Origin: Blepharisma stoltei | Lineage: Eukaryota > Ciliophora > Heterotrichea > Heterotrichida > Blepharismidae | Reading direction: 5' to 3' | NCBI GenBank assembly: GCA_914767885.1 | Contig: CAJZBQ010000034.1 | Coordinates: 352,501-416,500 of the forward strand | DNA: 64,000 bases | In this document: one piece after another, positions 52,001 through 62,474 of the stretch | How positions within the stretch are numbered: the first letter of the stretch is position 1 | Layout of the letters: each line of letters begins with the position of its first letter | Notes under the pieces: generated by a model | The model's input: the letters and a program-made list of their open reading frames with translations, nothing else | What the model was told of the DNA's origin: nothing | Database searches by the model: none | Program-made: the position numbers and the translations under genes

Positions 52001-53470
52001 TCCATTTTGGTCAACATCTATTCCATAAAATTATTATTTTTCACCTATTAAATTTTTCCATTAAAAATAACAATTTAAATGGGTTGAAAGTACCCAAAAA
52101 ATGAAAATTTTGCTGATATTTTGCTCCAATTTAAAAGAGGGAGTAAGCAATAGAATTGAAGGTTCCACAATGGAAGATTCTGGTCTATTGCCACTTGTAG
52201 GCTTAATTGAAAAGAATTTTACTTGTAAATTCACTGTTGAATTAGTCGATGAAATTTAAGATTTAAGATTACGATAACACTCTGTCGACCCCCACTTAGC
52301 TTAGGATCTGACAAACAAGCCCTTCCTTCCTGAATTCCATCACTGGCAAACAGCTCTGAACAACGGTAGGTGGAATCGGCCTAAACCGTAGAACCGTTAC
52401 AGTTGCCTATGACCTAGACGAGTCTCTCTTTCTTTCTTGATGTTGATTCAAGCACACAAGGAACTGCCGAAGCAGTTCCAGCGCTAATATCCTTCAGAAA
52501 GTCTGAACTTCCCTCACTAGGATGACCTTAGGGTACAAGGACCCTAATTCATGCGCTCCATTTTTAATTGTCGATGAAATTAATTTGAAATATTTAGATA
52601 AAAAGCCACGATCCGAGCTTGAAAATTTGCCATTTGTGGTGTGGCCAAGATATGCAGCATCTCATGTGTTTTTTTCGAGCGCTTTGGATTATATTATAGC
52701 TCAAGCTTTTCATAATAACATTTTAATCGATTTAGTGCAGCGCCTGATTGTATACGAAGATATGTTTGCAGAGCTTGGAATTGATGAAAATTATAGGATA
52801 AATTCAATAGAGCTGCCAGAAAATTTATATGGTAAAATTACTTTTGGCGAAGTATTCAATTATTTACTCTAACTATTTAATAATTTTTTAATAAAAATAT
52901 ATATTAATCCAAAAAAATATTAATTTCTCTATAAGAAGTAAAAAGTTAATAAGTCTTCAAAGACCTCTAGTCGCTTTAGGAATATACCGCAACACAGGAA
53001 TATTAAATAATGAAACCCCTTATGTCTACACAAAACCAGATGCAAACACCCCAATTTTCCTTGGCGATAAAATATTTGTAATGGGAGAGCTAGAAGACAG
53101 GGAGTCAAGTCCATACTTAAAAGACGTAAAAAATGTCAAAAGAAAAACAACTGTTATAGACTTCAGCAGAAAAAAATCAATCACAAAAAGAACGTCTTCT
53201 TTAACTATAAGGAAAAAAACAGTTGCCCAATCAGCCGTTCAGGTAGTTGAAGACGAGGTAAGAGACGAAACTCAACCTTTTACTGATGAAGAAATTATTA
53301 ATATGGTGAGAAACCTTTTAGAAAAAACCAAAAAAGAAAGAGATATTATAAACGTAATTTTTATGCAGAGACAAAACGAAACTTTAATTAATTTAACAAG
53401 CGAGTACAACACCGTTCAGCAAATGCTGCAGGGGATGGATTTAGAGGAGGATGAAAATATAAGTTCATAA
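49005..53470 (+). CDS. Calcium-activated (BK/Slo-type) potassium channel; two introns, three IESs, one SINE-like insertion
   Basis: After removing two 15-nt introns (49515-49529, 49617-49631), IESs (51046-51118, 51277-52145, 52867-52951) and the retroposon with one 12-bp duplication, the frame is exactly 1,027 residues. S4 FIRVVRVIRILRLYRLF carries Arg every third residue; S5-P-S6 includes TVGYGD (49857-49874). After S6, HIVVTGKF begins RCK1, and RGSVWDHIIVFGRLEHLEILL begins RCK2, the BK layout for calcium gating. Ends in a charged coiled tail (MLQGMDLEEDENISS). Slo channels are abundant in ciliates. The many interruptions make the germline copy unreadable unless edited. Confidence 0.92.
51046..51118. 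other. IES (73 bp) in the potassium channel gene
   Basis: TA at 51044-51045 and 51117-51118. Removal gives FAKT|NQLVCYVSDQPPDNKWKRIS in frame. Confidence 0.85.
51277..52145. mobile_element. IES, MITE family B with nested retroposon-like insertion (869 bp)
   Basis: TA at 51275-51276 and 52144-52145. Family-B ends CCTCCCCCCCATTAAATTGA and TGCTCCAATTTAAAAGAGGG. Between about 51416 and 51965 sits a GC-rich block which on the minus strand starts near AAAATGGCCGGTGACAAG and ends ATCGTAATCTAATCTAA, so a retroposon has inserted into the MITE. Excision of the whole gives HTILL|SNRIEGSTMEDSG in frame. Confidence 0.9.
51416..51965 (-). mobile_element. Retroposon-like GC-rich element nested in MITE B
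   Basis: About 550 bp, GC-rich, no ORF of interest; 5' end AAAATGGCC and 3' end TATCGTAATCTAATCTAA on the minus strand. The TATCGTAATCT 3' motif is shared with the element at 52257-52569. A possible degenerate target duplication (TTTTCACAT/TTTTTACAT) flanks it, but this is weak. Confidence 0.65.
52257..52569 (-). mobile_element. SINE-like retroposon in the potassium channel gene, 12-bp TSD
   Basis: 313 bp flanked by GTCGATGAAATT (52245-52256 and 52570-52581). On the minus strand it begins AAAAATGGAGCGCATG and ends GTAATCTTAAATCTTAAA, the same tail repeat as the LINE remnant at 2040-2756. Removal restores VELVDEINLKYLDK. The duplication lacks TA; the nearest offset TA pair would create an in-frame TAA. 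Confidence 0.92.
52867..52951. other. IES (85 bp) in the potassium channel gene
   Basis: TA at 52865-52866 and 52950-52951. Removal gives VFNYL|SLQRPLVALGIYRNTG in frame. Confidence 0.9.
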
Positions 53471-53685
53471 TAAATGCTTTAATAATGATTTAAGGTAAAA
53501 AAAATATTTATTTATAATAATTAATTTTTTCTGATAAAAATGACAATTATTTGATGATTTGCTTATTTATTTTTCTAATACTTAAATTCATGGATGACTT
53601 ACTAATCGCAGTAAAAAAATAATCAAATTAGAATAAATTCGCAGAAAATCGATATTTAGTTATATATTTTAGAAGAAAATATAAA

Positions 53686-55083
53686 ATGGAGCGCTCAGAT
53701 ATAAATCCTTTAGAAGAAATAAAAGTTGTCGAATATATTAAAGAAGATGTAATAGAAAATAATGAACAGGAAATTCAGCCAACTTATCCTTCTATGGGAA
53801 AAATAGAAGTTAAATACCCAAGAGTTTCTAGTAATATTGGGAACTATGAGGAAGAAAAATCTGATTCGCGTATAAAAATATCTATCGTTGAGCATACCAT
53901 TAAATCAGAGCTTCTATTAAAAGGTGTCTATTTTATTGTTAAAGGTCAAGACAGCTCAGGTACTTTTGAAAGTTCTAGAAAGTTCAAAGATTTCAGACTC
54001 TTAAGAGAGCATTTATCTAATTCATGGCCAGGGTGTTATATCCCTCCAGTCCCTCACAAGAAAAACTTGGTATTTTATATATAGGGCACAACACAACCCG
54101 AATTCATTGAGCATAGGAAAAAATTACTTATAACTATTTAATAAAAGTTCATGCAATGGCATATTATATCAATAATTCTTTTTGATAAGGAAATAAGATA
54201 TCTAAAGCAAAATATTAATGAAAAAATTAATTTTAATAGCAATAACTGATTTTTAGCTAAAATTTCGTCAATGAGTTATTTGTATGAGTCTCCTGAATTT
54301 CAAGAATTTATTCGAGGGAATTCAGAATATAGAAAAGTGGAATGAAAGAAAAGCAGCTATGACGAAATTTCTCAAAAATGTCAGAAAATATTTAAAGAAT
54401 TTTCATCAGGCGAATATAATGAAAATCATGAAGCTATTATTGAAGAAGCAAATAATTATTTTAAGTCTGGAAAAAATATATTAGAGAGGTTTGAACAAAT
54501 TTGTAAAGCAAACACTGATTATTTTTACTATTTTGGAGCTTCTTTTTCACAGCTTTTTAGTGGATTTGTTGAAGTTGGCGGATTTTATACAGAAGCTTAT
54601 GGAAGTCATCCATTGCATATTCATGTAAAAGAAAAGCCAGCAAATCCTTTTACTATGTTATTAGATTGAGTGAGATGGGAAATAATTGATCTTGAAGCTA
54701 TAATGGAAGCCATTTCCCGAGTAAAAGACCTTGAAAAAACCAAAATAAAATCCCAAGGAAAGCTTCAAAGCGAGCTCGTCCAATACCAAAAATTGCAAGC
54801 AGGCAGAAAATCAATTTCCCAAATTTTATCAATAAAATCTAAAGAACAAAATTTAAAAAACCTCCAAGGCAGCACCATCAACCTAGAAGCAGAAATCGAC
54901 GCTTTATCAGTCCTCCAAAAAATCTGCACCTCAAGATTTGTTTCTGTAGATCTCCCTGCATTTAAAAAGCAAAAATCAAAAAAATACGAGCTCATCTTGC
55001 GATCATTTACAAAATCTTCAGTCAGTGAATTCCAACAAATTATCCTACAAACAAAAGAAATTGAAGATAATTTAAATAGTTAA
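53686..55083 (+). CDS. PX-domain protein (sorting-nexin-like), one intron, one IES
   Basis: 446 residues after removal of the 15-nt intron GTATTTTATATATAG (54070-54084) and the 42-bp IES (54133-54174). PX domain about residues 60-170: SSRKFKDFRLLREHL (phosphoinositide-binding Arg/Lys), the PPxP motif in IPPVPHKKNL, and PEFIEHRKKLL. The second half is mostly helical (EAIMEAISRVKDLEKTKIKS; VQYQKLQAGRKSISQIL) and may be a BAR-like domain, as in SNX1/2/5. UGA Trp at SNNWFLAK and LLDWVRW. It should bind PI3P on endosomes and shape membranes. TAA stop. Confidence 0.85.
54133..54174. other. Short IES (42 bp) in the PX gene
   Basis: TA at 54131-54132 and 54173-54174. Removal gives RKKLLI|ILFDKEIRYLKQN. 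Without it the PX domain runs into stops. Not GT-AG, so not an intron. Confidence 0.7.
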
Positions 55084-55144
55084 AAATTAAAAAAAATATT
55101 TTCTTATAAAATTTCATAATTGGGGGCCAAAAATAATTTCGCAA

Positions 55145-55708
55145 ATGAATGAGAATTTTATAGTAGAGCAAATAGATATCTCTGAGTCGCAACAGAATAA
55201 TACTAATACAAGCGAAAAGAACCCAAGCGATTTAATCAATGAATTATTAATGTCAGAAATGTTTGATGAAATGTATACAGGAGACAATTTTCTTATTAAT
55301 CAGACTTTGTGTGACCGATGTAAAGAATCAATTGAAAAAAATAGGAAAATTACTTATGAAAAAGAAATACAGACTGATATAGAGCTGCCTCAGAAAAGAG
55401 CTAGGGAAGAGATACCGTGTGAGAGACTGAATAAAGATATTGTTGAGATAGGGGGTAGAAATGGAGAGGTTTTTGATATAACAAGTGTGCCAGTCGCAAG
55501 GACGCTTGTTAGACCACCTCCAGCTGCTTTGCAATCTTTTTCGATGATGCCCCCAACGCTGAATTATATGCCTTATAACCCTTTGAATCGCCCTTATATG
55601 CCAACTATTCCACTTCAGCAAAGGCCGACGTTTTCTACAAAATATCCAGAAAAGCATGTACCTCTTCGAGGTGATATTCTTAATCCTGACTATAGTTATT
55701 TTCCCTAA
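55145..55708 (+). CDS. Unknown acidic/Pro-rich protein
   Basis: 187 residues: an acidic N-terminus (NENFIVEQIDISES), a possible partial zinc motif TLCDRCKESIEK, and a Pro/Tyr/Met-rich C-terminus (PPTLNYMPYNPLNRPYM) ending NPDYSYFP. Complete with TAA stop, no UGA, introns or IES. The C-terminal composition suggests a flexible interaction tail. No family recognised. It lies only 62 bp downstream of the PX gene, same strand. Confidence 0.65.
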   Translation: MNENFIVEQIDISESQQNNTNTSEKNPSDLINELLMSEMFDEMYTGDNFLINQTLCDRCKESIEKNRKITYEKEIQTDIELPQKRAREEIPCERLNKDIVEIGGRNGEVFDITSVPVARTLVRPPPAALQSFSMMPPTLNYMPYNPLNRPYMPTIPLQQRPTFSTKYPEKHVPLRGDILNPDYSYFP

Positions 55709-56171
55709 AGTATTTAAAATAATTGCTTTAAAAATAAGTAGCTTAATTAATTTTACTTTTTAATTAACAATATTTCAATTTGAGGAAAATGAATTTACCG
55801 TATTATACTAAATCCTTTATATAGACTGAAATTGCCTAATAAGAAAAAATTTAAATATTGGTTAAAAAATTACCTATATAAAATTTTTTTAATTAATTAT
55901 TCAAAGGGAAAATGCAAAGTGATATAGGCATATACCCTTTTAGTTCTCCATAGGGCTGATTTCAGACTGTCAGATCTTATCTGGCAGGCTTTAGATGATC
56001 CCAATGGAGATCAAACTGTATTCTTTAGGTATAAAATGTGGTGAAATAATATAATATAAAAATTTCAATTTGATAAATATTCTTTTTTATAAATCAATTG
56101 GTGAAGGCCATATAAAGAAGATATGAGTTCATAAATTATTTAATTATTATAATAATTTGTCTCATTATTGA
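55709..56171. other. Intergenic with a small hairpin
   Basis: AT-rich apart from about 55944-56010, where TTCTCCATAGGG pairs with CCCAATGGAGAT and inner GACTGTCAGAT with ATCTGGCAGGC, making an imperfect stem. It could be a small MITE or a structured RNA; nothing more can be said. Confidence 0.45.
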
Positions 56172-59100
56172 ATGATTTATGTCCTCTTTTTATTTGTTTC
56201 TGCTTCACAAGCTTTACACCTTAAAAAGAGCTTAGGAGATATCTATCTTTCTCAAAACGAAGTGCATGAGCTTGCCTTATCCGACTTCTTTGTTGGCAAC
56301 AACCTAACATATCAAATTCTGTCAACAAATTCAGAAAAAGACGAAATATATTTGGAAAATAAGATGAATTTAGAATTATTATCATTTAGCCCATACCCTC
56401 CTCAACGGAATCAAAACTTAACCACCTCCCCAAGTCAAAAATCATATACAGTTTTAACTTATTTCTCCCACCAAATTTTGTGTGATTTTTATGAAAATAA
56501 TATTTACCTATATAATTTCTCAGAATGCTCCAACGATTTTTCGCTTATTTGGTATGGAGAGATAAAAACTGAATATAAATTTTCACAAATAAAAAGTGTC
56601 CTAGGTATATGTCAGAGTTTTAAAACTAAATACCTTCTTCTTATTCAATTGCAGCAGCAAGAAATAATTGATGGTAACTCAGTATGGAGAAATGATTTTT
56701 ATATAATGGATTTGACCGATATTTTAAAAATTTCAGAACCCCTTTTAATAAATTTGAGCGATTTGACTTATGCAAATAATATAATCATGACTGCACCAGA
56801 GAATAGGCAAATAGTTAGTATTTATGCTGAATTTCCAGATAATAAAAACGCAATATTATTTTATAATTTTACATAGCTAATTATAATGATTATGTCCGGG
56901 TATATTTTTTAAATATCATTTTAATTTGCAATTAAATAATAGATACAAGCTTAATTTAGAATAATATAAATCCTTATAATCCTATTTGCATTCAAAATAT
57001 CACTCAATATTTTACTACACCCAAAGAAATTCAGACTCTATCAGTTAAAAGTATATTGGCTTCTCAAATTCATTTTTTTGTTCTCGATTCAAATATTGGC
57101 CTTATAATTTATTCATGCAGGTCTCGTAGTCAATGCATCGAAAAATCTTTTATTGATCTTCGATCTGCAGGAGATATAAAATCAATGTGATATCTGTGTG
57201 GTCCTTCTAAAAGCAATGAAGCTATTAATATTATGACTAATAAAGGAAATATTTTGATTGCTTTAATTGGAGATATAAAACACTGAGTCCCAGCATATAA
57301 AAATAATGGATTTGTTTATAGTCCTACTTTTGCTCAATATGTAGATAATTTTTATTTTATTCAATATGGGATATCAGACAAGTCGATTTTTAATATTTAT
57401 AAAAATAGCAATTTTGAGAATGCGCTATATCAGGTTGATATAGGAAAAATGATTGGAAAATATTATAATCAAAATGGTTCTTGGATGGTAACTCAAAGAC
57501 CTATTAGTAAATTGATAGCATACTTTAGGTCTGATTTTGACGGGATAAGAGTCTTCGAATTAAAGATTAGTCCTTATTCTCTTAAAGTAAAAGGAAATTC
57601 CAATTTTAAAGCAGAAATCATTGCATATGAAAATAATAATGGAAGCTTAAATTCAGTTTCAAGTATTATAAATGTGATTTCAATCCCTGAAAATGCAAAT
57701 GAAATTTATTTATTAAATGATTATAGACCTGCTACAATTTCACCTATAAATGTGCTTGTGGATAGACATAAATCAGAAATATTTTTATATCCAGTTAATT
57801 ATTTTTCTGGGCCAAACCTAAATTTCAAAGTAACAACTCCAGATTCTAAATTTTTTACCTTTGAGGCAAGTCAAATTGAAAAGTTATTCTTTTAATATTA
57901 GTTTTTAAAAAAATTATTTTTCTTTAAATTATTTCATTCATTCATTATAAAACAAAATAAAATATATCGATAATCAAACACTCCCTAACTCCCCCTTTTA
58001 AATTGGAACAAAAATACTGTTCTAAATTTATCCTTACTCCCCCCCCCCCCTCCGTGAGCGAACAAAACCATTAGAAAAATCGCCATTTTTTGACCAAAAA
58101 CCCACCCTCCGTGAGTGAACAAAAATTTTTTTAATAGAAAAAATTTTAATGGAAAAAAATTTTGATATATAAGTGATAATTATTATCGTGAAATATCTAG
58201 CTAATTCTGTTTAATTTTAAACAAATTGCGTTTTAAAACATAAATTTTGCAAATTAAATTAATATTTGCTTCCCAATTTTTGCAAATTAGGATTTTTTTA
58301 AATTTCGAAAAAAATATTTTTTATAAAATTTATATATAAATTTTTTTTTAAAAAAAAAATTAACCCCCCTCCGTGAGCGAACAAAATTTTTTTGTTCGCT
58401 CACGGAGGGGGGGGGGGGGGAGTTAATCAAATTTTCAAAAATCAGAAAAATAGGAATTGGGTGTTCTTGAATTTAAATTATTTTTATCAAAAAATTTATG
58501 CTCAAATAACATTGCACTTTTTCCATAAAATTATATAAAAACTAATTTTTCTAAAATTTAATATTTACTATGCAAAAAAAAATGGTTACAATTAAATAGG
58601 GTTAAAGTACCAAAAAAAAGAAATATTACTATATTTTGTTCCAATTTAAACGGGAAAGGGAAGTAAAGATATTGAGAAGGTTGAGATCAGTAACGACTTA
58701 GTATATTTTTTTAAAGATCACATAGATGTTAGATCTTTAATCATTAATGTTACAAATCCAATAAAAGTTTTTGAAGATGGAAGCGGGGCTATTATTTATT
58801 GAAAGACAGAAGAATTTACTCCTATGATAACATATTATAGCTATTCTCAGTTTATAATTATCCAGACATGGGAGCCAGCAGCTGAGTGCAAAATTTTTAA
58901 AAAGAAAAAGATGGTTAATCAATTGATATGCTCTGATGGAGAAATAATAGATATTTATTATGAAAATCAAGAACTTTGGGAAAGACGAATTCTGTTATCA
59001 GGAAACGATTTCGAAGGGAATTTTACATGAAATTTGAGCGATATAGAAATGTGCTCATTTGCACCAAATGAGCAGATTAATAATTATCTGTATTTAGCTG

Positions 59101-61313
59101 ACAAAGACAAAGGGCTCCTTGTTATCGATCTTTGGGGATTATCAAGCTTGCCATTTCCTTATTTTATTTCAGATATCTCTTTGACTGGCATTTTGAAAAT
59201 GTTTTCTACCTTAGAAGATATTATTTTTATTCGAGAAAATTACTCAATAAACATTTTTGCAGGTCCATTAAGCTATAAAAGAAAAATTCAGATAGAAAAT
59301 AGCGGAACTTTTACTAGAGCTGAAATATATAGGAATATAATTCTGTTGCAACTTGATGAAACATTATTTGCTATTAATATAGATGCCCCAGTGCAGAATG
59401 CCCTCTATTTTGAAAAGAAAATTAAGCCTCAAAGTTATATTTTATTAAATAGTAACTGGAGGCCTGAAAAAACTCTTGATAAGCAATTTCTACATTTATT
59501 TTATTTAAACTCAACTGAAAAATATTATGAAACTTATTTGATGCATTGTCCAGGTGAAGCACAAGATCTCTTAAACACAAAGCTTAGTAATGAGATATCA
59601 ATTCAAGTTAAAAATCCTCAAACATTAGTTAAGCAGATTTATTCTGCTGAGATTACCTTAGCTGCAGATAATAGCTTCAAACACTCAAGTATTAATTTGC
59701 CATTGAATTTAATAGTAAATGGAGCATTTGCGTGGTTTGAGCCACATAATTGAAATATTAAACGAACAGTAAACTATGATGATCATTATGAAATTGACTT
59801 AAATAATGCATTTTTTGGTCAAAATCTGGATTTTAGCTTAAATATTAATGGGCAATACATAAATAATTCTCAATCTAGCACTTTCCCTGCCACTATTACT
59901 CAAAAAATTGAGATGATTGATTTTTATAGTTCACAGACTACTTTATTCCATCAAGCTTTAATTCCAAATACTAGCATAAGAATTTTCACATCAGCTGAAG
60001 GATTTATTATTTTAAATTCCTTAGGTTTCCAAAGATCTCTTAATTTTTCAAATTACTCCTTCAATAATCTAAAATGCAGTTTAATAGACGTATTAAATTT
60101 CACAAAAAACAATACTGCACTTCTTGCGACTTCTTGCACTTCTCAAACTAATGATTTTTCAAATACTGAAGATAGCCCATCAAAGATAAATTTATTGGTT
60201 TTATGAGAATTTGACTATATTTCTTCTTCTATGAACATATTTACTTTTTTACAAATTTCATATAATCCGTGGTATCTTAAAATAATTCCTTTAAATAAAA
60301 CAGACTTTGAAATAATGACTGTTCAGAAATATTCATATTATCAAATAACGCAGATGCTACATTTTCGTGGAAAGTGAACTGCTGATAGAATTGATATTAA
60401 GCAAATTGGATCAATTGATGCCATTTCATTGAATTTGCCTTCTTTTACCTCTATATTTTTTGATGGATTTTCTGAAAATTCAGAAAATACAGTATGGTTT
60501 ATTCTTGACAACAGCTATGGGATAAGAATTTTGAAAGCATCAAGCAAAGGCTTAGAAATCATAGATGGAATTTCTCATGACCAAACCGGCAATTATTTTT
60601 CCATTGGACTGTGTGGTGATTATTTATATGCATTAAAATTATCTAATACTTTACAGAAAATTTTGATAAAAGACTTAACCAATTTGAAAATAATAGAAAC
60701 ATTCTATTATGATAATAAATACTTACCACAGCACACCCGCATATCTTGCTCAGAGGATGGAAAATATATAAGCTCTATTCACAACCTTGATGGTTCTACC
60801 CAAATCCTTAGAATTTATGACACATCTGCAAAAAGTAGCTCTTTTATTTTAGCAGATATAAAAATATGCAATTGTCGCCAATCTTTATATGTGCCAGAAT
60901 ATATTTTTTTGAATTCGAATTCCATTTCAATTATTGAATGCGCTCCTGGGAGAAATGTTGCAACATTTAAAATAAATCCAAGTGTCCTAAAAATACCAAA
61001 ACTGAATTCAAGTGAATATGAAACAATTATTGATGAGTGAGGAACAAATAGTTTTGATATTTTTATTACTGCAAAAAATGATAATAATGAGGTCAATTCT
61101 TCAACAGTAAGAATTGAGAGGGGAATTGCAGAGAAATATAAAGAAAGCCAAAATAAAGAGATGTGGTTGATTTGGCTGATTGTTGCTACTGCAGTTACGC
61201 TGACAGGTGCTATGAGCTTCATTTTTATGAAAAATTTGATACTAAAAACGAAGCATAAAACTTTAGAAAATCAAGCTTTGGTTTTGATGACTATAAAAGA
61301 AAATCAGGTATAA
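56172..61313 (+). CDS. Large type I membrane protein with extracellular domain, three IESs
   Basis: 1,430 residues after removal of 56866-56966, 57895-57964 and 57988-58665. An N-terminal signal peptide (MIYVLFLFVSASQALH), then a very long ectodomain rich in N-glycosylation sequons (NLT, NFS, NYS), a TM helix (MWLIWLIVATAVTLTGAMSF) and a short basic cytosolic tail ending ENQV. Weak beta-propeller-like repeats (GLLVIDLWGLSSLPF; GKYISSIHNLDGSTQILRIY) suggest a WD-like or integrin-like surface. At least nine UGA Trp codons. Such single-pass ectoproteins are common in ciliates as surface or feeding-organelle proteins; no named family fits. Confidence 0.8.
56866..56966. other. IES (101 bp) in the large membrane protein gene
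   Basis: TA at 56864-56865 and 56965-56966. Removal gives NAILFY|INPYNPICIQNI in frame; a nearby TA offers a slightly longer alternative. Confidence 0.78.
57895..57964. other. IES (70 bp) in the large membrane protein gene
   Basis: TA at 57893-57894 and 57963-57964. Removal gives IEKLFF|YIDNQTLP. Only eight codons separate it from the next IES. Confidence 0.85.
57988..58665. mobile_element. IES, MITE family B with nested MITE family A (678 bp)
   Basis: TA at 57986-57987 and 58664-58665. Outer ends ACTCCCCCTTTTAAATTGGA and TTCCAATTTAAACGGGAAAG are family B. Inside, 58037-58425 is a complete family-A copy bounded by its own TAs. Removing the outer element gives DNQTLP|KDIEKVEISND in frame. 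Confidence 0.93.
58037..58425. mobile_element. MITE family A, most complete copy, nested in MITE B (389 bp)
   Basis: Bounded by TA at 58035-58036 and 58424-58425. Left end CTCCGTGAGCGAACAAAA, a second internal CCCTCCGTGAGTGAAC, and at the right a palindrome CCTCCGTGAGCGAACAAA / TTTGTTCGCTCACGGAGG flanked by poly-C/G. Best reference copy for the family. Confidence 0.93.
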
Positions 61314-61630
61314 GAATAATTCTTCAATATTTAGATTAAGTTTTTTCTAATTTTCATTAACATTATTAAATATCATAGTCTTTTCAATGCCAACTATAAA
61401 TTTCTCTGCATATTTCTTTACATTTTGTGTTTATTGATATTAACCTGCCAGCGTTTTTAAAACAATTCTAATAAAATATTGTACCTTGTATGATATCACC
61501 AGTAGAATTCGCATAATGGTGATCAAAAATGTGAAAGGCACAATAATAGAAATTAGTCATTAATTTCTATACAAATAACAGTAATTTTTGACAAAAACTA
61601 ATCAAAATTATTTTGTAAAGTAATTTTTTA
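61314..61630. other. Intergenic, AT-rich
   Basis: About 317 bp between two genes on the same strand. No recognisable motif or element. Confidence 0.4.
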
Positions 61631-61849
61631 ATGGAAGACGAATATAAGAACGACGACGAAATTCCATGCACAGAAGGATTCTTTTCATCAATTTGGAATT
61701 ATGCTTTTTATTGGATGATTCGGCCAAGCTTTAGAGGAATCATATTTGGTTTAGGACTCTTTTTTGCATTAAAAGTTTGTTGCCCTTATCTATGCAATCG
61801 GTATAAAATCTCTTACAATTTGCAAAGCACATTAACCAAGGATATCTAA
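61631..61849 (+). CDS. Small single-pass membrane protein, unknown
   Basis: 72 residues: acidic N-terminus (MEDEYKNDDEIPCTEGF), one TM helix (GIIFGLGLFFALKVCCPYLC) with Cys-rich end, then a basic tail (NRYKISYNL). The length and composition fit small mitochondrial (TOM7/TOM22-like) or ER membrane proteins, but there is no specific match. TAA stop; no UGA, intron or IES. Confidence 0.6.
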   Translation: MEDEYKNDDEIPCTEGFFSSIWNYAFYWMIRPSFRGIIFGLGLFFALKVCCPYLCNRYKISYNLQSTLTKDI

Positions 61850-62008
61850 TAAAAACACTAACTAGCCTCGCTTATAGATAATTTAGTTAGCTTGAATTTG
61901 TGGCTAATTTTTCCATAAATTAAATTTCCTTAAAATTCCACAGAGTAAGGAAATTCTTTTATAATTCAATCTAATTCTTAAATAATCTTTCTTTATAAAA
62001 ACATTGAA

Positions 62009-62364
62009 ATGGTTTCACAGGTAACTCTCAACTCAGGCCAAAAAGACAGATTACACACAAAACCTTATCCTCTGCATTGAAGAGCTAAAAACAAACCGTG
62101 ACTGTTTTAATAAGCAAATCGAAGAAATTTCCAATGAAAAACTTGAAATAGAAAAAGAGCTTGAAAGACTTAATCGAGAACTTGACAAAGTTAACGGTAA
62201 GAAATATTAAAGAAGGTTTAAGCAAAAAAATTGAAGCAAAAAGTGGGTTTGATAAAGCAATTGAAGAGACTGAAAGCGCTTATAAGAAAATTTTAGAGAC
62301 TTCGCAGACATTGCTACATGTGCTAAAAAGAGAAAAAATGTCACTAAAAAGTGAGCAGGATTAG
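62009..62364 (+). CDS. SSNA1: SSNA1/NA14 (DIP13) microtubule-associated coiled-coil protein, two 16-nt introns
   Basis: 107 residues after removal of introns GTAACTCTCAACTCAG (62021-62036) and GTAAGAAATATTAAAG (62197-62212). The frame then runs [20 protein letters not shown]... to [20 protein letters not shown] and [18 protein letters not shown]. The last segment is the characteristic SSNA1/DIP13 C-terminus. These coiled-coil proteins assemble on basal bodies, axonemes and branching microtubules, expected in a heavily ciliated cell. Length matches the family (about 110-120). TAG stop. Confidence 0.93.
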
Positions 62365-62474
62365 CATAAATATATCATAAATTATTTAAATCTTGTTTAT
62401 GATTAGATTAATTAATATAAAAATATTAGAATATAAATATAGCTAAAAATAAAACACCTATTTTTGATATAAAA

